Shown: positions 1 through 6,952 of the stretch, piece by piece
Layout: the number at the start of each line of letters is the position of its first letter
Position numbering within the stretch: the stretch's first letter is position 1
Origin: Lutibacter sp.
GTDB lineage: Bacteria > Bacteroidota > Bacteroidia > Flavobacteriales > Flavobacteriaceae
Length of the DNA stretch: 8,972 nt
Assembly: GCF_021647475.1 (NCBI RefSeq)
Contig: NZ_JAKIUR010000078.1
Location: 1-8,972 of the forward strand
Direction: 5' to 3'
Notes under the pieces: model-generated
What the model was told of the DNA's origin: nothing
Database searches by the model: none
Seen by the model: only the letters and a program-made list of their open reading frames with translations
Translations under genes and position numbers: made by a program

Positions 1-106
1 TTGATCTAATAAATCTAGAGGAACGATAAGTTCACTCCATTCTTTTTTTATCAAAGAAATAAAGATTCTTTGTAATTAACAATTATGTAAATTAAATGTA
101 ATATTT

Positions 107-114
107 TAACTTTG
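107..114 (+). promoter_or_regulatory. Orphan Bacteroidota -7 box (TAACTTTG)
   Basis: TAACTTTG matches the Bacteroidota sigma-A -7 consensus TAnnTTTG. I see no TTG -33 element 19-21 nt upstream, only TTA near 83-85. Downstream there is just a 14-codon ORF at 127-171 inside repeat sequence, so any transcript would have no evident gene. It may be a chance match in AT-rich DNA or the remains of a promoter whose gene was lost. Confidence 0.25.
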
Positions 115-150
115 CTAATCTAAAGGATGAATGAAGCAAAGCGAAATGAG

Positions 151-183
151 GAAGCAATCTCATTTTCATGAAAAGATTACTTC
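151..183. repeat. Inverted repeat GAAGCAATC / GATTACTTC
   Basis: Arms GAAGCAATC (151-159) and GATTACTTC (175-183) pair with one G-T wobble around a centre that contains the palindrome TTTTCATGAAAA (163-174). The block GCAATGACA follows at 212-220. The same half-unit, GATTGCTT followed by GCAATGACA, recurs at 7982-8008, so these appear to be two members of one decayed repeat family. Repeats of this general appearance are frequent between flavobacterial genes; their role is unknown. Confidence 0.55.
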
Positions 184-247
184 AAATTATGGCACTACAT
201 TTATAATTTTCGCAATGACATTTTGATTTTCAGTTATTTAAGTAAAT

Positions 248-328
248 CCTTAGGTCGAACTCATGTTCATAATATATAATTAGTAGAATGAAATTCTGAA
301 ATAACATTTCGACAAGCTCAGCGTGACA
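248..328. repeat. Second dyad repeat (GTCGAA ... TTCGAC)
   Basis: GTCGAA at 254-259 and TTCGAC at 308-313 form a widely spaced inverted pair, with the small dyad AGAAT/ATTCT (about 285-297) between them. The right part (305-328) reads CATTTCGACAAGCTCAGCG and then TGACA, an intergenic motif I recall from many Bacteroidota genomes. Its sequence differs from the GCAATGAC family at 151-220, so two repeat families seem to lie side by side downstream of the M13 peptidase gene. Confidence 0.45.
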
Positions 329-381
329 TCTTCAGTATTATAAACTTCAAATTTTTTAAACAGCCTTGTTATTAAATTATC

Positions 382-2466
382 TTACCAAATTTTCACTCGA
401 TCTTTTGGTTTAACATACATTTTATCTCCTTCTTTAATATCAAATGCTTTATAAAAAGCATCTACGTTTTGTAAAGGCATATAAGCCCTATACATACCTG
501 GAGAATGTGGATTTGTTTTAATTAAACTACGTAGTGCGTTTTCTCTCATTTTGGTTCTCCAAACCGTAGCCCAAGACATATAAAAACGTTGTTCAGGAGT
601 AAATCCATCAATTTTATCAGGTTTTTTATGATTTTTATAATATAGTTGCAAAGCATCATAAGCAGCATTTACTCCACCTAAATCACCTATATTTTCTCCT
701 AAAGTATATTTACCATTTAAATGAACTCCTTTTAAAGCTTCAACATTACTAAATTGTTCTACTAATTTATGTCCTAAAACTGTAAATTTATCTAAATCTT
801 CTTTAGTCCACCAGTTATTTAAGTTACCATTTGCATCAAATCTAGCTCCTGAATCATCAAAACAATGAGAAATTTCGTGTCCAATTACAGCTCCTATTCC
901 ACCATAATTTACTGCAGCATCAGCTTTATAATCATAAAAAGGCGGTTGTAAAATAGCTGCTGGAAAAACAATTTCATTATTTACAGGATTAAAATAAGCA
1001 TTTACTGTTTGTGGCGACATACCCCATTCTGATCTATCAACAGGTTTACCTAATTTTTTAATATTTTTATTGAAATTCCATTTGGTTGTGTTTAAAGAAT
1101 TTTGAAAGAAAGAACCTCCATTCTTGGTGCTATTTATTACTAATTTTGAGTAATCTTTCCATTTATCAGGATACCCAATTTTAATAGTCATTTTATCTAA
1201 TTTTTCAATAGCTTTTTTCTTAGTTTCAGCAGTCATCCAAGGTAATGCATTGATTCTATTTCTATATGCCTCCATTACATTTTTAATAATCTCTTCAGCT
1301 TTAGCTTTTGCTTCTGGCGGAAATTCTTTAGCCACATATAATTTACCAAGAGCTTCTCCTATTCTTCTATTTACACTTGCTAAAGCTCGTTCATCCATTG
1401 GCCTTTGTTTTTTAGCACCTGTTAATACTTTACCAAAAAATTCCCAGTTAGCCTTTTCAAGTTTAGTATCAAGTAAACCTGCTGTTCTATCAATAAGAGT
1501 CCAACGCAAATATAATTTAATATCATTTATAGAACTTGATTTTAAAATAGTGTTAAGTACCTCCATATATTTTGGATTGGTAACAATTACTTTATCTAAA
1601 TTGGTTGCTCCTATCCCTTTAAAATAGGCTTTCCAATTAATTTCTGGAGTCATTTTTTGAAGTTCTGCTATAGTTTTAGGGTTGTATCTTTTTCGTGCAT
1701 CTCTATTTTCTTCTTTTGTTCGTCTAGGAACTGCTAATTTATACTCATAATCAAATACTTTTTGTGCATTGACTGAAGCTTGTTTGTTTGTATCACCAAA
1801 CAGCTCAAACATTTTAGCTATATGAGCAATATATTTTTTTCGTTTTTCTTTAGTATCTTTGTCTTGATCTACATAATAATCTCTACGTAAGCCTAATCCA
1901 GCTGGTGATAAATAACCTGCATTCATTTTACTATCTTTCATATCATTAGTAACATAAAAACCAAAATAGCCTATGCCTCCATAAGGTGCCATTTTTATTA
2001 AAAGATTTTGTAAATCTGTTAAATTAGAAATGGCATTAATTTTAGCTAAATAGGGCTTTAACGGAGCAATTCCTGCCTTATTACGAGCTACTGTATCCAT
2101 TATGGTTTCATATAAATTTACTGCTTTTTCTTGGTCTGCATCTAGTTTTAATTTTCCTTTAACATTTGGGTTGTTTGTTTGAGCAATGGCTTCATTTAAA
2201 ATTCCTAATACGTCAGCATCTGTTTTTTTACGAAGCTCATTAAAACTTCCCCAAGAAGTTCTGTCTGCAGGAATTTTGGTTTTAGCTAACCAACTACCAT
2301 TTACATACTTAAAAAAATCATCATTAGGCCGAACTTTTTTATCCATATTTGCTGTTATTATTCCGTGAATTTCTTTCTTTTTTACTGGTTCTTTTTTACA
2401 AGAAACAGGAATCATTGCCATTGCAATAACAGTAAGAAGCAATGTGTTTTTATTAAACATTTTCAT
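382..2466 (-). CDS. M13 family zinc endopeptidase lipoprotein (neprilysin/PepO-like)
   Basis: A 694-residue secreted metallopeptidase, close to the usual M13 length. M13 enzymes (neprilysin, PepO) cut short peptides internally using one zinc ion. The N-terminus has a signal peptide ending in the lipobox PVSC with Cys23, followed by lysines, so a lipid-anchored envelope protein is expected. The N-terminal M13 domain begins with DDFFKYVNGSWL (49-60). The catalytic half contains NAYF (489-492), the zinc site HEISH (530-534) and ENIGD (591-595) with Glu591 as third ligand and Asp595 as support. NPHSPGMYR (652-660) is the substrate-binding His/Arg region, and the chain ends in KIW. All key residues are present, so it should be active. 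Two in-frame ATGs lie at the start (2466 and 2460); the first is used here. It lies 99 bp after the MazG-like gene on the same strand with no clear terminator between, so read-through is possible. The substrate is unknown. Confidence 0.95.
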   Translation of the reverse strand: MKMFNKNTLLLTVIAMAMIPVSCKKEPVKKKEIHGIITANMDKKVRPNDDFFKYVNGSWLAKTKIPADRTSWGSFNELRKKTDADVLGILNEAIAQTNNPNVKGKLKLDADQEKAVNLYETIMDTVARNKAGIAPLKPYLAKINAISNLTDLQNLLIKMAPYGGIGYFGFYVTNDMKDSKMNAGYLSPAGLGLRRDYYVDQDKDTKEKRKKYIAHIAKMFELFGDTNKQASVNAQKVFDYEYKLAVPRRTKEENRDARKRYNPKTIAELQKMTPEINWKAYFKGIGATNLDKVIVTNPKYMEVLNTILKSSSINDIKLYLRWTLIDRTAGLLDTKLEKANWEFFGKVLTGAKKQRPMDERALASVNRRIGEALGKLYVAKEFPPEAKAKAEEIIKNVMEAYRNRINALPWMTAETKKKAIEKLDKMTIKIGYPDKWKDYSKLVINSTKNGGSFFQNSLNTTKWNFNKNIKKLGKPVDRSEWGMSPQTVNAYFNPVNNEIVFPAAILQPPFYDYKADAAVNYGGIGAVIGHEISHCFDDSGARFDANGNLNNWWTKEDLDKFTVLGHKLVEQFSNVEALKGVHLNGKYTLGENIGDLGGVNAAYDALQLYYKNHKKPDKIDGFTPEQRFYMSWATVWRTKMRENALRSLIKTNPHSPGMYRAYMPLQNVDAFYKAFDIKEGDKMYVKPKDRVKIW

Positions 2467-2565
2467 TAGATTATTGATTTTGTTTTGGGTTAATTTTTAT
2501 ATTTATACTGACCCATAAAGTAACAATTTCATTTAATAATTCTCGCTTAAAATTCTGTTAATATT

Positions 2566-2949
2566 TTAGTCCAGAATTTCTTTTATTTTTGGTTTAAAAT
2601 AATTTGGACCTTTAAGTACTTTCCCATCTTCTCTATAAATTGGATTACCGTTTTCATCTAATTTACTCATATTACTACGTTGAATTTCATTAAAAACTGC
2701 TTCAAATTTATGTTGCAATCCATGTTCTAAAACCGTTCCTAATAAAATATATAACATATCACCTAAAGCATCTGCAATTTCAACTAAATCATTATTTTTT
2801 GCAGCTTCTAAATATTCCTCATTTTCTTCTTTCATTAAATCAAAACGCAACTTTATTTTTTCTAAAGAAATTTTAGCTGTTGGCTCTTTTTGATATCCTA
2901 ATTCAAAAATTTCCATGAACTTTTGAACGTCTTTTAATTTATTTTTCAT
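2566..2949 (-). CDS. MazG-like nucleoside triphosphate pyrophosphohydrolase
   Basis: A small all-helical protein of 127 residues in the MazG/HisE (PRA-PH) superfamily, which hydrolyses NTPs or dNTPs to the monophosphate and pyrophosphate. The Mg-binding signature is visible: EExxE (Glu42, Glu43, Glu46, counted from the upstream TTG) and ExxxxxxD-type EIADALGD (Glu58, Asp61, Asp65). The C-terminal stretch DGKVLKGPNYFKP resembles the DR2231-like branch, whose studied member acts on dUTP; the substrate here is inferred, not shown. A frame beginning at TTG 2952 adds one residue, but the ATG at 2949 is preferred. It starts 8 nt after the SDR stop codon, which suggests one mRNA and possibly translational coupling. 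A role in cleaning unwanted nucleotides from the pool is likely. It is too short for a two-domain MazG. Confidence 0.85.
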   Translation of the reverse strand: MKNKLKDVQKFMEIFELGYQKEPTAKISLEKIKLRFDLMKEENEEYLEAAKNNDLVEIADALGDMLYILLGTVLEHGLQHKFEAVFNEIQRSNMSKLDENGNPIYREDGKVLKGPNYFKPKIKEILD

Positions 2950-2957
2950 CAATAATT

Positions 2958-3674
2958 TTATAAAAATTTAATCAATAGTTTGGCAGGAATCCATTTTAAT
3001 ACAAAAGCAACCAAACCCCAACGTTTTGTAATGTATGCTTTTTTCTTTCTTTTTTTTATTGCAGAATAAATTTGATTTGCTGCTTTTTTAGAAGATGACA
3101 TCCAAAACGTTTTTCCTATTGCCATTGAAGTATCGACAAAACCAGGTTGAATATCAGTAATATAAATTTTAGATTTGCTCCTACTTGCTTTCATCCAAAG
3201 CGATTCCAGATAACTAGCTTGATATGCTTTGGAAGCAAAATATGCTGGTACATGTCGATTTCCTCTAATTGAAGCAAGTGACGAAATACCTACTAAATGA
3301 CCAAATCCTTGTTCCATAAAAAGATTATATGCTAATCCATAAATTTTTGTCGCTGCCACAACATTAGTTTCTATAGTAGGTTTCTCTAATTCCCAATCTA
3401 ACTTATAATTTGGAGCTCCAACACCCGAACTATATACAATTAAATCAATATTTTTAAATTCCGATTTTACTTCTTTAAATAATGTTTCACAGGATTTTAG
3501 ATCGGTTACATCTTGTACTTTGTAACTATACCTTTCTGGATTTGTTTGCTGAATTTCTTTCAATAAATTTTCTCTTCTACCAGTAATTATCACTAAATAA
3601 TTGTTAGTAACCAAAATTTCTGCCAAGTCTTTGCCTATTCCTGATGTGGCTCCTATTATTAATGCATGTTTCAT
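2958..3674 (-). CDS. SDR family NAD(P)-dependent oxidoreductase
   Basis: A 238-residue classical short-chain dehydrogenase/reductase with a single Rossmann domain. The nucleotide-binding loop is GATSGIG (8-14). TGRRE (31-35) follows beta-2, and its two arginines favour NADP(H) over NAD(H). QDVTD (54-58) holds the adenine-contact Asp, and SSGVGA (82-87) replaces the usual NNAG. The catalytic set is complete: Asn104, Ser131 or Ser132, Tyr145 and Lys149 in the YxxxK motif. PGFVDT (177-182) is the conserved loop after beta-6. The last 20 residues are hydrophobic and basic (RWGLVAFVLKWIPAKLL), which might associate with the membrane. The substrate cannot be read from the sequence. It is the first gene of a leftward group, with the MazG-like gene 8 nt downstream, and it diverges from the small membrane protein gene across a 44-bp gap. 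Confidence 0.93.
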   Translation of the reverse strand: MKHALIIGATSGIGKDLAEILVTNNYLVIITGRRENLLKEIQQTNPERYSYKVQDVTDLKSCETLFKEVKSEFKNIDLIVYSSGVGAPNYKLDWELEKPTIETNVVAATKIYGLAYNLFMEQGFGHLVGISSLASIRGNRHVPAYFASKAYQASYLESLWMKASRSKSKIYITDIQPGFVDTSMAIGKTFWMSSSKKAANQIYSAIKKRKKKAYITKRWGLVAFVLKWIPAKLLIKFL

Positions 3675-3688
3675 CTTAAAAAATTACG

Positions 3689-3696
3689 TATTTTTG
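3689..3696 (+). promoter_or_regulatory. Candidate -7 box (TATTTTTG) for the 61-aa membrane protein
   Basis: TATTTTTG fits the Bacteroidota -7 consensus TAnnTTTG and lies 22 nt before the ATG at 3719, giving a short leader. The -33 position has only TTT rather than TTG. The gap is just 44 bp and must also hold the leftward SDR promoter, for which only the weaker minus-strand TATATTTA is seen. Confidence 0.4.
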
Positions 3697-3718
3697 AAGT
3701 TAAATATACATCTTTTAT

Positions 3719-3904
3719 ATGTTTAGTAAAAACCAACTAATTTTTGCCACATTATTTATCATTGCATTTACTATTGCCATGGTTTGGAGTTATCGAAAAG
3801 ATTTTAAAGTAATTAAAAAGTATTATAAAAATACATTTATAATTGTGATTGCAATTTTTTTAATTATCGCTATTTTTACTATGATTACTTTTTCAATGCA
3901 TTAA
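3719..3904 (+). CDS. Small two-helix membrane protein of unknown function
   Basis: A 61-residue protein with two predicted membrane helices (about residues 7-23 and 39-58) joined by a strongly basic loop SYRKDFKVIKKYYKN (24-38). The positive-inside rule puts that loop in the cytoplasm and both ends outside. There is no signal peptidase site and no catalytic motif. Reasons to believe it is real: the helix-loop-helix design, a promoter-like box 22 nt ahead, a position between two well-defined genes with no overlap, and a hairpin directly at its stop codon. I recall similar short proteins in other flavobacteria but cannot name a family. It diverges from the SDR gene and converges on the CDF gene, so it is probably transcribed alone. 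Confidence 0.7.
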   Translation: MFSKNQLIFATLFIIAFTIAMVWSYRKDFKVIKKYYKNTFIIVIAIFLIIAIFTMITFSMH

Positions 3905-3934
3905 AAAATCCGTTCTAAATTAATGAAACGGATT
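3903..3934 (-). terminator. Rho-independent terminator of the M49-CDF operon
   Basis: Read leftward, the arms AATCCGTT and AACGGATT (genomic 3907-3914 and 3927-3934) form a perfect 8-bp stem with a 12-nt loop, followed at once by a run of six T (3908 down to 3903). It lies 26 nt after the CDF stop codon. The T run overlaps the stop codon of the convergent 61-aa gene. In the rightward direction the hairpin is followed by TTTTTT only 14 nt later (3949-3954), so it may serve both genes, more weakly on the plus strand. Confidence 0.75.
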
Positions 3935-3959
3935 AATAATTAAAGTGTTTTTTATAAAT

Positions 3960-4829
3960 TTAATTATTTGGTTCTATATGAATTAATACATCTCCAATAC
4001 TTTCTAATTGACTTTGCAGTTTATCTTTAAGTTTATGTGCCAATTCATGTCCTTCTTTTACCGATTTATTTCCATCAACAACGGCATGTAAATCTACGTG
4101 ATATTTCATTCCAGACTTTCTAACTAAACATTTTTCTGTATCTAAAATACCGTCAACAGTTAATGACACTTTTCTAATTTCAGCTATTAAATCATCATAT
4201 AAATTTTCATCCATAATTTCACCTAAAGCTGGTCTAAAAATTAAATAACTGTTATAAAATATAAATGCCGCAGCAAAAAATGCTGCATAAATATCTGCAT
4301 TTTTAAAATTTTCGCCCAGTAATAAGGTCATTGAAATTCCAATAAATGCAGTAACCGAAGTAATAGCGTCGCTTCTATGATGCCAAGCATCTGCTTTTAA
4401 TGATGAACTGTGCGTTTCTTTACTCTTTTTAATTACATATTGAAATGATATTTCTTTCCAAATAATAATTATACCGAGTACAATAAGTGTCCAAGCTTTT
4501 GGTAATTCACGTGATTTTCCTAAATGAACAATACCCTCATGTATAATTATTGTTGCAGAAGTAATTAAAAATCCTACTACTAAAAAAGTTATTAATGGCT
4601 CTGCCCTTCCATGCCCATAAGGATGATTTTTATCTGCAGGTTTTGTTGAATATTTTAATCCGAAAAGTACTAAAATAGATGCAAAAATATCTGTTGAAGA
4701 TTCAATGGCATCAGCAATTAGGGCATAGGAATGTCCAAAAATACCTGCCAGCCCTTTAACAATTGCTAAAGCTGTATTTCCTATAATACTAAAATAGGAT
4801 GCTTTTATTGCCGTTTTAACTTTGCTCAT
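3960..4829 (-). CDS. Cation diffusion facilitator (CDF) family metal efflux protein
   Basis: A 289-residue inner-membrane protein that, by family, exchanges protons for Zn2+, Fe2+, Mn2+ or similar ions and exports them from the cytoplasm. Six membrane helices are expected (about 10-30, 34-58, 78-100, 112-130, 155-172, 178-196), then a soluble C-terminal dimer domain from about 205. The TM2 half of the transport site is Glu43-x-x-x-Asp47 in ADAIESSTD, and the TM5 half is His150-x-x-x-Asp154 in AWHHRSD. The loop NHPYGHGRAEPL (69-80) is the conserved CDF signature after TM2. The C-terminal domain carries metal-binding-type residues in HVDLHAVVD (244-252), His261 and HIEP near the end. Glu43 stands where YiiP has Asp and many zinc CDFs have His, so the ion cannot be assigned with confidence. 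It starts 8 nt after the M49 stop codon and is likely co-transcribed with it. Confidence 0.94.
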   Translation of the reverse strand: MSKVKTAIKASYFSIIGNTALAIVKGLAGIFGHSYALIADAIESSTDIFASILVLFGLKYSTKPADKNHPYGHGRAEPLITFLVVGFLITSATIIIHEGIVHLGKSRELPKAWTLIVLGIIIIWKEISFQYVIKKSKETHSSSLKADAWHHRSDAITSVTAFIGISMTLLLGENFKNADIYAAFFAAAFIFYNSYLIFRPALGEIMDENLYDDLIAEIRKVSLTVDGILDTEKCLVRKSGMKYHVDLHAVVDGNKSVKEGHELAHKLKDKLQSQLESIGDVLIHIEPNN

Positions 4830-4837
4830 TAATTCTT

Positions 4838-6868
4838 TTAATTTTGGTCTGGCAAACTGGAATAATTTTTAGCATAATACAACATTTCTTCAGTAAAACT
4901 TTTTGGTTGTGTTACCAATATGTCTGTAATTTCTCCTTTAGCATTTTTTTGGGGAACTAAAATCGGATTTATAAATCCGCCATAAGGAGCAGATTTAAAT
5001 TTACTATTACGCTTTAAAACTTCTTTAAGTAATTTTTGATCGACTTTTACACCATAAGTTTCTACTAAATTTTTACCAGCTTCAAAATCTCCTTCTGATT
5101 TAATACGTTGAATTTCTCGTAATAATTGTCCAAATAACACTCTTAATTTAGCATAATCATGAATTACAAAATAAGTTTTTCCATTTTTTATAACTTTTTC
5201 AATCACATTATCTTTTTTACCTTTTTCATAAGCCCAAGCCGCCACCAACTGACGATTTCTCATATGAGCTTCTTCTATATCATCACCCAATTTTAAACGA
5301 ACTAATTGTGTCAATAATCCATTTCTTATATAACCATCATACGCAGCTTTACCCAATTCTTTTGCATTTGGCGATAAATTTAAATCTACTAATTTTTGAT
5401 CAGGTAAAAAGTATAAACCAACCAAATCGGCACGTGCTTCCTCTAAAGTTGAAGCATAATTTTTCATAGTTTCCTTCGGTTGCCCAACTCCTGGATTTAT
5501 TTTTCCACTTGCATGACCAATAACTTCGTGTAAAGCCGTATGTAATTTATCAGCTAATTGCCCATATTTAATTTCGGTGTTTACTTCATCTTCATTATAG
5601 GCAAATTCTTTTAATTTATCCGTTCCGCCAGCTTGGTTATAGGCTTCAATTAAATTCCCTAAGGAAACTGATTTAGAGCCATGTTGTTGACGAATCCAAT
5701 TATTATTTGGCAAATTAACACCAATTGGAGTTGATGGTGATGCATCACCTGCTTCAGAAGCTACATTTACCGTTTTGTATGAAACGCCTACCACATTTTT
5801 CTTTTTGTGAGCTTCCATTATAGGAGAATTATCTTCAAACCATTGGGCATTTTCAGAAACGACTGCCATTTTTTTAGACATATCAAAATCTTTAATTTCA
5901 ACAATACTTTCAAATGAACCTCTGAACGCTTTTGGATCGTTATAAACTTCAATAAATCCGTTGATATAATCAATATCGCCTTTGGTACTTGTTGCCCAAG
6001 CAATATTGTATTGATCCCAAACTTTTAAATCGCCTGTTTCATAAAATTTAATTAGTAGGTTTAAAGCATCTGCTTGTTGCTGATTTTCTGCAACTTCTTC
6101 TGCTTTTTTCAACCAAAATACTACTTTTTCAATTGCAGCCCCATACATTCCGCCTACTTTCCAAACTTCTTCTTTAAGAGTTCCATCAGCATTTTTAACC
6201 ATTTTAGAATTTAATCCGTACTCAATTGGTGTTGCATCATTTTTATCCATTTTAGAAGCATAGAATTTATCTACTTCTTCTGAAGTAACGTTTGGTGAAT
6301 AAAAATTAACCGCAGAGCCTTTCAATAACCCGGTGGTTGCATCTAAATTTACTTTTTTTGCATCTTTATCATTAAAAATAACCTCAAACGCTTCGCCTTC
6401 AAGTTTGGTATTAGTAGCTTTTAATAACGTTTGTAAATATTCTTTTGAGAATTTTGGTTGAAATTTACTATTTGAATAATGATGATGGATACCGTTAGAA
6501 AACCAGATTCGTTTTAAATAAACTTCAAAATTTTTCCAATTTTCAGAGTTTTTATCACCTTTAAAATTCGTAAAAATATGCTCTAAAGCACGTCTTATTT
6601 TTAAATTGAATCTGTAATTTTGATCGTAAATAATATCACGACCTGCCATACCTGCTTGAGATAAATAATAAACGTATTTTTTTTGTTTTAAAGTTAACTT
6701 ATCAAACTCTGGAATTTGATATCTCAATATATTTAAATCTGCAAATTGCTCGGCTTTATATTGAAATTTACTTTCTTTAACTTGTTGCTTTTGTTTTGAT
6801 TCTTGTTTTTTACAAGAAGGAAGCATTATTGCTATAAAAAGCAAAAGAACTATATATTTTATTTTCAT
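4838..6868 (-). CDS. M49 dipeptidyl-peptidase III lipoprotein
   Basis: A 676-residue zinc exopeptidase that removes dipeptides from the N-terminus of short peptides. The M49 zinc motif HExxxH is HEVIGH (447-452) and the third-ligand motif is EEARAD (476-481). Length and motif positions are close to those I recall for Bacteroides thetaiotaomicron DPP III. The ATG at 6868 is chosen because it gives an immediate signal peptide MKIKYIVLLLFIAIMLPSC with lipobox LPSC and Cys19, then lysines. A longer frame from TTG 6904 would place 12 unneeded residues before the signal and cover the likely promoter. The enzyme should be lipid-anchored in the envelope, unlike cytosolic eukaryotic DPP III. A -7 box (TAAATTTG, 6894-6887) lies 18 nt before the start. 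The CDF gene follows after 8 nt. Together with the M13 endopeptidase it could help degrade peptides outside the cytoplasm; that link is inferred. Confidence 0.94.
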   Translation of the reverse strand: MKIKYIVLLLFIAIMLPSCKKQESKQKQQVKESKFQYKAEQFADLNILRYQIPEFDKLTLKQKKYVYYLSQAGMAGRDIIYDQNYRFNLKIRRALEHIFTNFKGDKNSENWKNFEVYLKRIWFSNGIHHHYSNSKFQPKFSKEYLQTLLKATNTKLEGEAFEVIFNDKDAKKVNLDATTGLLKGSAVNFYSPNVTSEEVDKFYASKMDKNDATPIEYGLNSKMVKNADGTLKEEVWKVGGMYGAAIEKVVFWLKKAEEVAENQQQADALNLLIKFYETGDLKVWDQYNIAWATSTKGDIDYINGFIEVYNDPKAFRGSFESIVEIKDFDMSKKMAVVSENAQWFEDNSPIMEAHKKKNVVGVSYKTVNVASEAGDASPSTPIGVNLPNNNWIRQQHGSKSVSLGNLIEAYNQAGGTDKLKEFAYNEDEVNTEIKYGQLADKLHTALHEVIGHASGKINPGVGQPKETMKNYASTLEEARADLVGLYFLPDQKLVDLNLSPNAKELGKAAYDGYIRNGLLTQLVRLKLGDDIEEAHMRNRQLVAAWAYEKGKKDNVIEKVIKNGKTYFVIHDYAKLRVLFGQLLREIQRIKSEGDFEAGKNLVETYGVKVDQKLLKEVLKRNSKFKSAPYGGFINPILVPQKNAKGEITDILVTQPKSFTEEMLYYAKNYSSLPDQN

Positions 6869-6886
6869 GTTATAAATTTTAAGTCT

Positions 6887-6894
6887 CAAATTTA
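6887..6894 (-). promoter_or_regulatory. Candidate -7 box (TAAATTTG) of the M49-CDF operon
   Basis: Read leftward, TAAATTTG is an exact match to TAnnTTTG and lies 18 nt before the preferred ATG at 6868, leaving a leader of about 12 nt. No TTG is seen 19-21 nt further upstream. It overlaps the left arm of the inverted repeat at 6889-6924. Confidence 0.4.
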
Positions 6895-6924
6895 CTAATT
6901 TCAAATGATTTAATTTAGTAAATT
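6889..6924. repeat. 10-bp inverted repeat between divergent genes
   Basis: AATTTACTAA (6889-6898) and TTAGTAAATT (6915-6924) are perfect reverse complements separated by 16 nt. They lie in the 84-bp gap between the divergent M49 and SRPBCC genes and overlap the predicted M49 -7 box. Arm spacing of about two and a half helical turns centre to centre would suit a dimeric regulator, but no regulator gene is next to it. Confidence 0.4.
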
Positions 6925-6952
6925 AGCAAGAAGCAAACTTAAAATTATCATT

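Larger units (their letters stand above)
1..381. other. Non-coding region with decayed repeats
   Basis: No convincing gene lies in this stretch. At the left edge two short open frames run off the window: a plus-strand frame from base 3 that ends at TAA 27-29 (reads DLINLEER), and a minus-strand frame open from about base 70 to base 1 with no ATG. Either could be the end of a neighbouring gene, but neither can be assigned. The rest consists of short inverted-repeat debris (151-183, 248-328) and one TAnnTTTG box at 107-114. No clear terminator is visible for the leftward peptidase gene that ends at 382; AACA/TGTT near 360-370 is too short to call. Confidence 0.6.

Noticed and set aside
127..171. 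14-codon ORF after the TAACTTTG box
   Set aside because: It runs through an inverted repeat, has no features, and is expected by chance.
1250..1627. 125-codon plus-strand open frame
   Set aside because: It lies wholly antisense within the M13 peptidase gene, whose catalytic motifs and full length are intact; no domain or promoter supports it.
2186..2368. 60-codon plus-strand open frame
   Set aside because: Antisense to the conserved N-terminal domain of the M13 peptidase; no independent support.
5818..6003. 61-codon minus-strand open frame
   Set aside because: Same strand but different frame inside the M49 gene; low complexity and no recognisable feature.
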